Shown piece after piece: positions 18,682 through 25,986 of a DNA stretch of 39,199 nt (the first letter of the stretch is position 1; each line of letters opens with the position of its first letter). The stretch spans positions 1 to 39,199 of the forward strand of contig CATNCP010000028.1 in assembly GCA_950096615.1 (NCBI GenBank). The letters are read 5' to 3'. The position numbers and the translations under genes were made by a program. Source of the stretch: an uncultured Kangiella sp. Its GTDB lineage: Bacteria; Pseudomonadota; Gammaproteobacteria; Enterobacterales; Kangiellaceae. The notes below the pieces were generated by a model. That model searched no databases and was not told the DNA's origin. It saw only the letters and a program-made list of their open reading frames with translations.

Positions 18682-19656
18682 ATGAATTTGTTCAAAAAAG
18701 TTGCCCTAGCGGCAGCAGTTTCAACTTTCTCGCTTTCAGCATCGGTAAGCGCATTCGCTGAAGCTAAAGTTGATCAAAATTTACCTACTTATAAAAAAAC
18801 AAGCGGTATCTCTGGTAACCTTTCAAGCGTTGGCTCTGACACTCTAGCTAACTTAATGACTCTTTGGGCTGAAGAGTTCAAGCGTCAATACCCAAACGTT
18901 AATATCCAAATCCAAGCAGCAGGTTCTTCTACTGCACCGCCGGCATTAACGGAAGGTACTTCTAACTTCGGTCCTATGAGCCGCATGATGAAGGACAAAG
19001 AGCTGGAAGCTTTCGAAAAGAAGCACGGTTATAAGCCTACTCCAGTTGCGGTTGCTATTGATGCACTAGCAGTTTACGTACACAAAGATAACCCAATCGA
19101 AGGTTTGACTATCGCACAAGTTGATTCAATCTTCTCTTCAACTCGCAAATGTGGCGCTGATAGCGACATTTCAAACTGGAGTGACATTGATGTTGACGGT
19201 CTAGGCGATGTTCAAATTTATGGTCGTAACTCAGTGTCTGGTACCTACGGTTACTTTAAGAAGAAAGCACTATGTAAAGGTGACTTCAAAAACTCTGTCA
19301 ACGAGCAACCAGGTTCTGCGTCAGTGGTTCAGTCAGTAAGCTTGTCTAAAAATGGTATCGGTTACTCAGGTATCGGTTACAAAACTTCAGGCGTTAAAGC
19401 TGTTCCATTAACTAAGAAAAACGACACTAACTTCGTCGAAGCGACTCCTGAGAATGCAATCTCTGGTGACTATCCGCTAGGTCGTCAGTTATTCGTTTAT
19501 GTAAATAAGCACCCTAACAAGCCTCTTTCTCCAATCGAGCTAGAGTTCTTGAAAATGGTACTTTCAAAAGTAGGTCAAGAAGTTGTGGTTAAAGATGGTT
19601 ACATCCCACTACCTGCTAAAGTTGCTGAAATGCAATTGAAGAAGCTTTCAAAATAA
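18682..19656 (+). CDS. pstS: Periplasmic phosphate-binding protein
   Basis: PstS delivers phosphate to PstCA. This 324-residue protein has a signal peptide of about 26 residues ending in SVSAFA before EAKVD. It continues with the family's phosphate-binding segments: the early [22 protein letters not shown], the GPMSRMM loop near residue 103, and [12 protein letters not shown] near residue 185. GGAG lies about 7 nt before the ATG. The gene is separated from pstCAB by phoU-phoB-phoR and has its own strong Pho promoter and terminator. That suits a binding protein needed in excess over the permease. Confidence 0.95.
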   Translation: MNLFKKVALAAAVSTFSLSASVSAFAEAKVDQNLPTYKKTSGISGNLSSVGSDTLANLMTLWAEEFKRQYPNVNIQIQAAGSSTAPPALTEGTSNFGPMSRMMKDKELEAFEKKHGYKPTPVAVAIDALAVYVHKDNPIEGLTIAQVDSIFSSTRKCGADSDISNWSDIDVDGLGDVQIYGRNSVSGTYGYFKKKALCKGDFKNSVNEQPGSASVVQSVSLSKNGIGYSGIGYKTSGVKAVPLTKKNDTNFVEATPENAISGDYPLGRQLFVYVNKHPNKPLSPIELEFLKMVLSKVGQEVVVKDGYIPLPAKVAEMQLKKLSK

Positions 19657-19685
19657 GTCATATTTCTACCCCTTAGAAACACTTT

Positions 19686-19719
19686 AACCGGCTACCTGAG
19701 AAGGTCAGCCGGTTTTTTT
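19686..19719 (+). terminator. Intrinsic terminator of pstS
   Basis: AACCGGCT (19686-19693) pairs with AGCCGGTT (19707-19714), with an inner ACCT/AGGT extension, and T7 follows at 19713-19719. Confidence 0.92.
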
Positions 19720-19787
19720 ATTGTGTCTTTTATTAATTCTTATAGCCTCTCTGCTAGAATATCCGTGCAGATATTAATGAGGCTTTA

Positions 19788-20660
19788 ATGATTACCGTAA
19801 ACTCTTCACCGACCCATAATGTTAACTGGAAGCTGGCCGACGATTTGTCGGTGCGAGTTGATATTAAGCGTGACGACCTGCTGCACCCGGTTATTTCCGG
19901 CAACAAGTGGCGTAAACTGAAGTATTTAATGGAGGATGCGCGAAAGAAAGGGTCCCTTGAGTTACTTTCCATGGGAGGTAATTGGTCAAATCATCTTCAT
20001 GCGTTGGCTTTTGCGGGAAACAGCATGGGATTTAAAACACGGGCCTTTGTCAGGGCGCACCCAGGCCAGGAATTAACGCCAACGTTGCTGGACTGTAAAG
20101 AGTGGGGCATGGCCTTGGAGTTTACCGACCGAAAGACTTATGCAGAATTACGAAATAGAATCCGTTGGAACGCTTTTAGCTGCGAATACCCTGAAAGCTA
20201 CTGGCTTAGCGAAGGTGGGTTTAGTCCTTTAGCGATACAGGGAGTTGAAGATATTAAGTCAGAAGTTGCGCTTGATTATGACTACATCTTTGTTGGATGC
20301 GGTTCAGGAGCTACCGTGTGTGGTTTAACGAGAGCATTTCCGCAAAGTCGTGTTGTTGGGGTGGCGGCATTCTCGGGTGCGGAATATTTGCGCGGGGACC
20401 TGAGTACGTTGTTGGGTGAGCAAGTTAATAATTGGGTTATCGACACCGAGCATCATTGTGGCGGGTTTGCCAAGAGCACTCCAGATCTGGAGCAACTGAT
20501 TCAATCCATCCAGCAGGAAAACACTTTCGAGCTGGATGCTGTGTACAACGGCAAAGTCTTTCTGGCATTGCAGCACTGGCTGCAGCAGAGGAAATTGTTA
20601 GCTGGCAGTAAAGTCCTCGTAATACATACCGGTGGGTTACAGGGCCGACGTAAAGGCTAA
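19788..20660 (+). CDS. PLP-dependent ACC deaminase/D-cysteine desulfhydrase family enzyme
   Basis: This 290-residue fold-type II PLP enzyme carries the pyridoxal-phosphate lysine in SGNKWRKLKY (Lys40), the GGNWSNHLHALA segment that contacts the cofactor or substrate, and a glycine-rich phosphate loop VGCGSGATVCG near residue 165. The family includes 1-aminocyclopropane-1-carboxylate deaminase and D-cysteine desulfhydrase. Sequence alone does not separate these activities, and desulfhydrase-like function is the more common one. It is slightly shorter than E. coli DcyD. GAGG precedes the ATG. Its last 24 nt overlap the end of the convergent membrane-protein gene. Confidence 0.85.
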   Translation: MITVNSSPTHNVNWKLADDLSVRVDIKRDDLLHPVISGNKWRKLKYLMEDARKKGSLELLSMGGNWSNHLHALAFAGNSMGFKTRAFVRAHPGQELTPTLLDCKEWGMALEFTDRKTYAELRNRIRWNAFSCEYPESYWLSEGGFSPLAIQGVEDIKSEVALDYDYIFVGCGSGATVCGLTRAFPQSRVVGVAAFSGAEYLRGDLSTLLGEQVNNWVIDTEHHCGGFAKSTPDLEQLIQSIQQENTFELDAVYNGKVFLALQHWLQQRKLLAGSKVLVIHTGGLQGRRKG

Positions 20661-21098
20661 TTGATAGACCGAATAGCCGATGATAGTCAGTCCAAACACC
20701 CCCTGAAGTGCAAATAACATTCTGAAAATAAAGGTGTAACGCAGGTATCGGCTCAGATTCGCTTCGTCTAATGCAAACAGTCTTGAGCTTTTCGAAAACG
20801 TCTCTTCGCACTGCATCAGTCCCGGAACCGTCAGTCGTAATAGCACTTGGCTGCGGGCATCTAGCACTGCAAAACATAAAGCCAAGATACAAATAAGGCC
20901 GCCAATTAAGAATAAAACCACAGAGTGGACATTTTTCTCAAAGGCCGCGAAGGCGCCACCGTTGGCGAACATGGATAGAGTGACAAAAAAGTTAAAGGCT
21001 CTTAAGCGTTGTTCGGCGTTAAACTTAAAATGTTCCCACAGGTAATTTTTTTCTTGGAGAGTTTTTTCTCCGAGAGGCTTTTCTTCTAAATGGTTCAT
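20637..21098 (-). CDS. Membrane protein of unknown function
   Basis: I do not recognise a named function. The 153 residues contain a charged N-terminal stretch (about 35 residues), then two hydrophobic segments (about 38-50 and 61-80), a soluble middle part, and one or two more hydrophobic segments near 125-150. The block LWEHFKFNAEQRLRAFNFF just before the first membrane helix looks like a conserved signature and recalls small SLATT-like or RipA-type membrane proteins; this is only a resemblance. The C-terminal codons overlap the PLP-enzyme gene tail-to-tail by 24 nt. The ribosome binding site is weak. Confidence 0.72.
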   Translation of the reverse strand: MNHLEEKPLGEKTLQEKNYLWEHFKFNAEQRLRAFNFFVTLSMFANGGAFAAFEKNVHSVVLFLIGGLICILALCFAVLDARSQVLLRLTVPGLMQCEETFSKSSRLFALDEANLSRYLRYTFIFRMLFALQGVFGLTIIGYSVYQLAFTSAL

Positions 21099-21122
21099 GG
21101 CTTAGTTTTCTTCTTGTTGAAT

Positions 21123-21146
21123 AAAAAAAGCCCGCTCGTGGCGGGC
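21123..21146 (-). terminator. Intrinsic terminator of mscL
   Basis: On the minus strand GCCCGC and GCGGGC (21146-21141 with 21135-21130) form a stem with a 5-nt loop, followed by seven T (plus-strand A at 21123-21129). It lies about 20 nt after the mscL stop. Confidence 0.9.
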
Positions 21147-21166
21147 TTCTCAGTGTATATCGACTG

Positions 21167-21568
21167 TTAGTCTTTTTTCAATAAATCACGGATCTCAGCG
21201 AGTAGCACTTCTTCGTTTGTCGGCTTAGGCGGCTCCGCTGGCTTCGCCTCTTCTTTTTTCTTCATGCGATTCATTCCTTTAACCACCATAAAGATTGCGA
21301 AGGCGATAATGATGAAGTCCAACGCTGTTTGGATGAAGCTACCATAATTAATGGCGACGGCTGCTTCTTCGCCAGCGGCTTCTTGCAAAGTATATGAAAG
21401 CTCAGAAAAGTCGACACCACCGATTAACATGCCAAGTGGCGGCATTAAGATATCATTTACAAAAGAGCTGACGATTTTACCAAAAGCAGCGCCAATCACG
21501 ATGCCCACGGCCATATCAACGACGTTGCCTTTCATAGCGAACTTTTTGAATTCACTCATCATACCCAT
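21167..21568 (-). CDS. mscL: Large-conductance mechanosensitive channel
   Basis: MscL is the pentameric emergency valve opened by extreme membrane tension. The 133 residues align along their whole length with E. coli MscL: N-terminal helix [18 protein letters not shown], first membrane helix with [21 protein letters not shown], a periplasmic loop, second helix [17 protein letters not shown], and the C-terminal bundle [14 protein letters not shown]. The start MGMM is set by GAGG 7 nt upstream. It is the second mechanosensitive channel in the window, after the MscS homologue. Confidence 0.97.
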   Translation of the reverse strand: MGMMSEFKKFAMKGNVVDMAVGIVIGAAFGKIVSSFVNDILMPPLGMLIGGVDFSELSYTLQEAAGEEAAVAINYGSFIQTALDFIIIAFAIFMVVKGMNRMKKKEEAKPAEPPKPTNEEVLLAEIRDLLKKD

Positions 21569-21736
21569 AAAATGTCCTCTGTATTAGTTAAGATTATTAT
21601 TCTGTTTTAGCCGATAGGGCAAAACTATTTATTAATACCACAGGTCAGTGAACTAGGGGAGTGCAAAGCTTTTTATTTACCACTAATTTTACATTCTTCT
21701 ATGATATGATAACTTTTTTGCTGAAATGAGGGTGCC

Positions 21737-22204
21737 ATGAGAAGCGGCCGACAGTGGATAGCTGAATATAGTGAAAGCCATAGAAATCCTACCAATAAAC
21801 TATTGCATTGGATTTGTGTACCAGCCATTATGTGGACGGTATTGGCTTTGCTCTGGTCAATTCCAGTGCCAGAAGCGCTTCAGTTTCATCCGTGGGCTAA
21901 CTGGGCAACCTTGTTTGTGGTGGTAGCGCAATTGTTTTATCTAACCTTCGGCGTGGCTATTTTCGTCACTATGTTAGTGGTTAGTGTCGGCATGTTGTGG
22001 TTTACCGCGTGGTTAGAGCAAATTTCGCCATTTGCCTTGTGGCAGATAGCTTTAGTGGTGTTCGTCATTGCTTGGATTGGACAGTTTATTGGGCATCACA
22101 TTGAAGGTAAGAAGCCTTCATTCTTTAAAGATTTATTATTTTTATTAGTGGGACCTGCGTGGGAAGCAAATTATTTCTTGCGTAAAATCCATATAATTTC
22201 TTAA
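21737..22204 (+). CDS. Mpo1-like (DUF962) membrane protein
   Basis: This 155-residue protein matches the Mpo1/YGL010w family. It opens with WIAEYSESHRNPTNKLLHWICVP and carries GHHIEGKKPSFFKDLLFLLVGPAWE near the C-terminus, with about four membrane segments between. Yeast Mpo1 is an iron-dependent dioxygenase in alpha-oxidation of 2-hydroxy fatty acids. The conserved histidines seen here (His20, His29, and the His pair near 118) fit metal binding. A role in fatty-acid turnover is inferred from the family. GAGGGTG precedes the ATG. The DUF819 gene follows after 43 nt. Confidence 0.86.
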   Translation: MRSGRQWIAEYSESHRNPTNKLLHWICVPAIMWTVLALLWSIPVPEALQFHPWANWATLFVVVAQLFYLTFGVAIFVTMLVVSVGMLWFTAWLEQISPFALWQIALVVFVIAWIGQFIGHHIEGKKPSFFKDLLFLLVGPAWEANYFLRKIHIIS

Positions 22205-22247
22205 TATTTATAACTTTCAACTCGCTTGCAATTTTGGGGATTGACTC

Positions 22248-23534
22248 ATGGCAGTATCCGAAACTACTGAGACAGTAGCACTGGTTCAGTCTGATGCCGT
22301 AGCCTTTGGCTTAATTATGGCGGTATTAGGACTTATTTTTTACACATCAAGCCGTCAACACGGTTTCTGGCATAAATTTTATAAGCATATTCCGGCATTG
22401 TTGCTGTGCTATTTTGTTCCAGGACTATTAAATTCCATTGGTATTTTGCCTTGGGTTCCTGATAATTATAGTTTCTTCACGAAAGGTGCTGGAGAAAGTA
22501 TTTATCACATCTCATCACGTTATTTACTTCCTGCCAGTTTATTCTTATTAACCTTGAGCATTGATCTTAAAAAGATTTTTGGTCTGGGCTGGCGCGCACT
22601 AGCGATGTTCTTCACCGCGACAGTCGGTATCATTATCGGTGGACCATTGGCCATTTGGTTGTTCCACGTGATAAGCCCAGAGTGGGTTGCTGGTGATGTC
22701 TGGAAAGGTATGTCGACGGTTGCAGGTAGCTGGATTGGTGGTGGTGCGAACCAGGCTGCGATGAAAGAGCTGTATAACGTTGAAGAAAGCTTGTTCGGAA
22801 CAATGATTGCGGTAGACGTACTGGTTGCTGAGATTTGGATGATTGGTCTTCTTATTATGGCCAAAAAATCAGACGGCATGGATAAAATGCTGGGCGCTGA
22901 TAACTCAAAAATTGAGGACCTTAAACGTACCGTAGAGAAATATACACGTGAAAACGAGCGTGTGTCTTACCTTAATGATTACATGATTATTCTCGGCATT
23001 GCTTTTGCCGTAGTCGGTTTAGGCCACTTAATGGGCAGCTGGTTAGGGCCTTTCTTTGGTCAGTTTGACTGGGCCAAAGAGTACAGCCTAGATAGCCACT
23101 TCTTATGGTTAATTCTGACAGCGACCTTTGCGGGTATTGGTTTGTCATTCACCCGCACACGCGAATATGAGCATGCAGGTGCTTCGAAGATTGGTTCCGT
23201 CTTTATCTACGTGCTAGTTGCTAGTATCGGTATGAAGATGAATCTTGGCGAAATTTACCACAACTGGCAGCTATTCTTTGTCGGTGCGGTATGGATGCTG
23301 ATTCATATCATTCTACTCTTCGCAGTAGCCAAAGCGATTAAAGCGCCAGCGTTTTTCATCGCTGTGGGTAGTAAAGCTAACGTCGGTGGCGCCGCTTCAG
23401 CGCCAGTGGTCGCAGCCGCTTTCCACCCGTCACTAGCTCCGGTTGGTGTATTACTAGCGATTCTTGGTTACGCCGTGGGTACCTTTGGTGCTTACCTAAC
23501 CGCTGAGATGATGCGGATGATTGTTGCTGGCTAA
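22248..23534 (+). CDS. DUF819-family membrane protein
   Basis: This 428-residue polytopic protein has about ten to twelve hydrophobic segments and matches the DUF819 (YjcL-like) family. Conserved-looking parts are SRYLLPASLFLLTLSIDLKKI near residue 90, the glycine-rich GSWIGGGANQAAM near 162 and GSKANVGGAASAPVVAAAFHPSLAP near 375. These are two equivalent Gly/Asn re-entrant-type motifs that suggest a transporter with inverted repeats. The substrate is unknown. It ends at a bidirectional terminator shared with ctlX. Confidence 0.86.
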   Translation: MAVSETTETVALVQSDAVAFGLIMAVLGLIFYTSSRQHGFWHKFYKHIPALLLCYFVPGLLNSIGILPWVPDNYSFFTKGAGESIYHISSRYLLPASLFLLTLSIDLKKIFGLGWRALAMFFTATVGIIIGGPLAIWLFHVISPEWVAGDVWKGMSTVAGSWIGGGANQAAMKELYNVEESLFGTMIAVDVLVAEIWMIGLLIMAKKSDGMDKMLGADNSKIEDLKRTVEKYTRENERVSYLNDYMIILGIAFAVVGLGHLMGSWLGPFFGQFDWAKEYSLDSHFLWLILTATFAGIGLSFTRTREYEHAGASKIGSVFIYVLVASIGMKMNLGEIYHNWQLFFVGAVWMLIHIILLFAVAKAIKAPAFFIAVGSKANVGGAASAPVVAAAFHPSLAPVGVLLAILGYAVGTFGAYLTAEMMRMIVAG

Positions 23535-23558
23535 GCCTTCAACTATCGAACATGTAAG

Positions 23559-23588
23559 AAAAAAGCGGCTCTTGGGCCGCTTTTTTTT
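23559..23588. terminator. Bidirectional intrinsic terminator
   Basis: GCGGC (23565-23569) pairs with GCCGC (23576-23580), flanked by A6 and T8, between the convergent DUF819 and ctlX genes. Confidence 0.9.
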
Positions 23589-23605
23589 GTGTCTGGTTTT
23601 TAAAA

Positions 23606-24532
23606 TTATTGCTTAGGAAGGAAGTTCTCGGCAATCATGCAACGGGCGCTGCCGCCACCAATCGTTTCGATGGTATGTATGTCGCATGGGATCAGTTTTC
23701 CATGCGCTTCCAATTGTTTACGCTGTTCTTTAGTGAAGCCATGGTATGCAGATTCGGATAAAACAATCAGTGGCTCATTCCTGAGGTTTCGCAGTTGAAT
23801 TAAGTTGGCACAGAAGTGCTTTTCTGCTTGCTCTAGGCTGATGTCGATAATTTGTTTTTGGTCGCTCTTTAAATTAGCTTCAACGCTTGCTAGTTGCTGC
23901 GGATCTTTAATTGATTCAAGGCAAATCACGGCAAACTGTTCGCCGACGCTCATCATGACATTGGTATGGTAAAAAGCTTTGCCTTGGCTACTTGAGCTAT
24001 TAAACGAGACCGTCTCGTACCCACGCTCTTGGTTATAAGCAGCTAGTAAATTAGCATCGCAACGCTCGGAAAGAGCGGCATAAGTTTTTGTATGGCGATG
24101 ATCGAAGATCATTACTCCAGTCCCTTCCAAAAAGGCACTGTCAGTATTTTTGTCTTGATTAATATCTGTAATCTTATAGCCGTTGTGAGTAAGCAGTTTC
24201 TTGAGGGCTTCTGGACGAGCCTCCGCACGGCGGTTAGGGGTTTTCATCGGGAATATATCAAGCTCACCATTGTGCCGTGTACAGAACCAATTGTTGGGGA
24301 ATACTGCATCGGGCATTTCGGTATCGCCATGGTGTTTATTGAGCAGCAACACTTCAATGTGGTTGTCCCGAAGTTGATTAACCATAAGGGTAAATTCTTC
24401 GAGGGCGCTTTCTTTGACCACATAGTGCGGTTGGTCAGTTTTTTGTTGAAATTCATTATCTTGAGCCGTTTCTTGATTAAAGCAAAAATCGACTGGTGGA
24501 ACCATGATAATAGAGCTAGTGGTATGAGACAT
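23606..24532 (-). CDS. ctlX: CtlX-type citrulline/arginine amidinohydrolase
   Basis: This 308-residue enzyme belongs to the amidinotransferase/arginine deiminase superfamily. Substrate and catalytic positions seen are FPNNWFCT near residue 79, EGTGVMIFD near 136, the catalytic His in YHTNVMMSVG near 193 and the nucleophile Cys in GGSARCMIAE near 299. It reads most like proteins annotated as citrulline utilisation hydrolase CtlX, which would release ornithine from citrulline; arginine or dimethylarginine hydrolysis are alternatives. The ATG at 24532 lacks a good ribosome binding site. A terminator lies on its own strand 35 nt upstream, see 24567-24593. Neighbouring gcvA and glutamate dehydrogenase point to amino-acid nitrogen use. 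Confidence 0.84.
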   Translation of the reverse strand: MSHTTSSIIMVPPVDFCFNQETAQDNEFQQKTDQPHYVVKESALEEFTLMVNQLRDNHIEVLLLNKHHGDTEMPDAVFPNNWFCTRHNGELDIFPMKTPNRRAEARPEALKKLLTHNGYKITDINQDKNTDSAFLEGTGVMIFDHRHTKTYAALSERCDANLLAAYNQERGYETVSFNSSSSQGKAFYHTNVMMSVGEQFAVICLESIKDPQQLASVEANLKSDQKQIIDISLEQAEKHFCANLIQLRNLRNEPLIVLSESAYHGFTKEQRKQLEAHGKLIPCDIHTIETIGGGSARCMIAENFLPKQ

Positions 24533-24566
24533 AGGACGCGGAAATTGTCAGACGTGGCGCTAAGAT

Positions 24567-24593
24567 AAAAAAAAGGCTTGCAATGTGCAAGCC
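24567..24593 (-). terminator. Intrinsic terminator upstream of ctlX, same strand
   Basis: On the minus strand GGCTTGC/GCAAGCC (24593-24587 with 24581-24575) form a 7-bp stem with a 5-nt loop, directly followed by eight T (plus-strand A at 24567-24574). It stops transcripts coming from the gcvA side before they reach ctlX. It could end a small RNA or act as an attenuator in a long ctlX leader. Confidence 0.85.
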
Positions 24594-24679
24594 GTATATT
24601 AGCAATCTGCGGGTCATTAGGACCAAATGGGGGTAGGTATATAAAATATGTCCCGCTCGCTAACCAAAGGAGTCAGTCT

Positions 24680-24808
24680 ATGAAACTAAACAATTACCAA
24701 CTTGTCAGAAGTAAGTCTCTGACTGGAATAAGCAGGGCTTATTCCTTAAAACCAACAGAGTTAATTCCTTTAATCATTAAAAAAATTAACAAAGTGTTTG
24801 CCTTTTGA
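24680..24808 (+). CDS. Possible 42-residue basic small protein
   Basis: An ORF of 42 codons in the ctlX-gcvA gap starts at an ATG with AAAGGAG 7 nt upstream, one of the better ribosome binding sites in the window. The peptide is Lys/Arg-rich with few acidic residues and ends in the amphipathic stretch ELIPLIIKKINKVFAF. No homologue is recognised. It ends 9 nt before the TTGACA of the likely gcvA promoter. A TATAAA at 24640-24645 could be its -10 element, but no good -35 is seen. It may be a leader peptide, a membrane-active small protein, or chance. Confidence 0.42.
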   Translation: MKLNNYQLVRSKSLTGISRAYSLKPTELIPLIIKKINKVFAF

Positions 24809-24817
24809 TAAGAGACT

Positions 24818-24847
24818 TTGACAAAATAGACGCATCTGGCCGATATT
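24818..24847 (+). promoter_or_regulatory. Likely sigma-70 promoter of gcvA
   Basis: A perfect -35 hexamer TTGACA (24818-24823) is followed after 18 nt by GATATT (24842-24847, 4 of 6 matches). It would give a leader of about 130 nt before gcvA. The leader holds two hairpins in tandem: ACCAAGCCA (24855-24863) with TTGGTTTGGT (24874-24883), and TGCC (24886-24889) with GGCA (24896-24899). Confidence 0.55.
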
Positions 24848-24905
24848 TGTCTAGACCAAGCCACCCTTAAAAGTTGGTTTGGTATTGCCCCTCAAGGCAG
24901 GTCAA

Positions 24906-24934
24906 ATAATAAACAGTAGTACGACCAGATTCAA
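24906..24934 (-). promoter_or_regulatory. Candidate minus-strand sigma-70 promoter
   Basis: Read on the minus strand, TTGAAT (24934-24929) and TATTAT (24911-24906) are separated by exactly 17 nt. Transcription would start near 24899, run toward ctlX and meet the terminator at 24593-24567, giving an RNA of about 330 nt. Both hexamers match consensus at 4-5 positions. Confidence 0.5.
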
Positions 24935-24985
24935 ACGATATATTTTCATGGTTTAGATTAGAAAAATTAATGATAAGGAGCGGTG

Positions 24986-25891
24986 ATGCCTAGACGGTTA
25001 CCTCCATTGAATAGCCTAAGAGCTTTTGAGGCTGCTGCGCGCCATTTAAGTTTTACAAAAGCGGCTGAGGAACTATTTGTTACTCAGGCTGCTATTAGCC
25101 ACCAAATCAAGGCTTTAGAGGATTATCTTGGTGTTGAATTGTTTATCCGAAGGAACCGGAAGCTTTTATTGACTGATGAAGGTCAGCTCTATTGGCCTAA
25201 GATTCGTGATATTTTCGAGAAGTTAGTTAATGCTACTGAGCAAGTAAAGGCTCAAGGTGCAACAGGATCATTGACCGTTAGCGTCATTCCGACCTTTGCA
25301 ACCTTATGGCTTGTTCCCCGTTTGGCTGAGTTTAGCCAGCAGTATCCAGAAATTGATGTCCGCATCAAGGCTTCTGATACTGAGGTAGACTTTGTTCGTG
25401 AAGATGTTGATATTGCGGTTTACTACGGTAAAGGCGAATATGCTGGTTTGCACTGTGACCAATTATTTCAGGAGCATCTGACTCCTGTATGCTCGCCTGC
25501 TCTTGCAGAGTCGGGAACCTTGAATAGCCCGCAAGATTTAGCCAATCATACCTTGTTGCACGATGCGACAACTGATGAGTGGCGTACTTGGATTAAGCAT
25601 GCTGACGTGCAGGGCGTTAACCCAGACCAAGGTCCTGTATTCAGTCACTCGGGCATGGTGTTGCAGGCTGCTCGTCATGGACAAGGCGTGGCCATGGGGC
25701 ATAGTGTCTTGTCGCAGATGGACTTAGATACTGCTCGATTGGTAGCTCCGTTTGATATTGTTGTGGATAGTGGTCATTCTTATGATTTGGTCTGCCCTGA
25801 AAATTCACACGACCGACCTAAAATTGTTGCTTTCAGAGAATGGTTGCTGTCGAAGGTTAACGAAGACGTGGACGATGAAGTCTTGTACTAG
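24986..25891 (+). CDS. gcvA: LysR-family transcriptional regulator GcvA
   Basis: In E. coli GcvA controls the glycine cleavage system. This protein (301 residues from the ATG at 24986) matches it along the whole length. RLPPLNSLRAFEAAARHLSFTKAAEELFVTQAA forms the winged-helix N-terminus, RRNRKLLLTDEG follows, and the effector domain holds CSPALAESG and TLLHDATTDEW. I chose the ATG over the adjacent GTG at 24983 because AAGGAG lies 5 nt before the ATG but only 2 nt before the GTG. No gcv genes are in the window, so its targets lie elsewhere. In E. coli the sRNA GcvB lies divergent from gcvA; I see no GcvB-like sequence here. Confidence 0.92.
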   Translation: MPRRLPPLNSLRAFEAAARHLSFTKAAEELFVTQAAISHQIKALEDYLGVELFIRRNRKLLLTDEGQLYWPKIRDIFEKLVNATEQVKAQGATGSLTVSVIPTFATLWLVPRLAEFSQQYPEIDVRIKASDTEVDFVREDVDIAVYYGKGEYAGLHCDQLFQEHLTPVCSPALAESGTLNSPQDLANHTLLHDATTDEWRTWIKHADVQGVNPDQGPVFSHSGMVLQAARHGQGVAMGHSVLSQMDLDTARLVAPFDIVVDSGHSYDLVCPENSHDRPKIVAFREWLLSKVNEDVDDEVLY

Positions 25892-25917
25892 TGATTAATA
25901 CTAAATCATGAGCAATT

Positions 25918-25945
25918 AAAAAGGCGCTGAATACAGCGCCTTTTT
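25918..25945. terminator. Bidirectional intrinsic terminator
   Basis: GGCGCTG (25923-25929) pairs with CAGCGCC (25934-25940) around the tetraloop AATA, flanked by A5 and T5, between the convergent gcvA and glutamate dehydrogenase genes. Confidence 0.92.
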
Positions 25946-25986
25946 CTTTTTTGTACAGGGTCTACAAGGGTTAAGCATCGCTTGAG

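Noticed and set aside
24567-24934. GcvB small RNA
   Set aside because: Position relative to gcvA fits, but the G/U-rich target-binding region of GcvB is absent; kept only as an unnamed possible RNA.
24848-24985. Glycine riboswitch before gcvA
   Set aside because: I see neither the conserved glycine-aptamer core nor a tandem aptamer; only simple hairpins.
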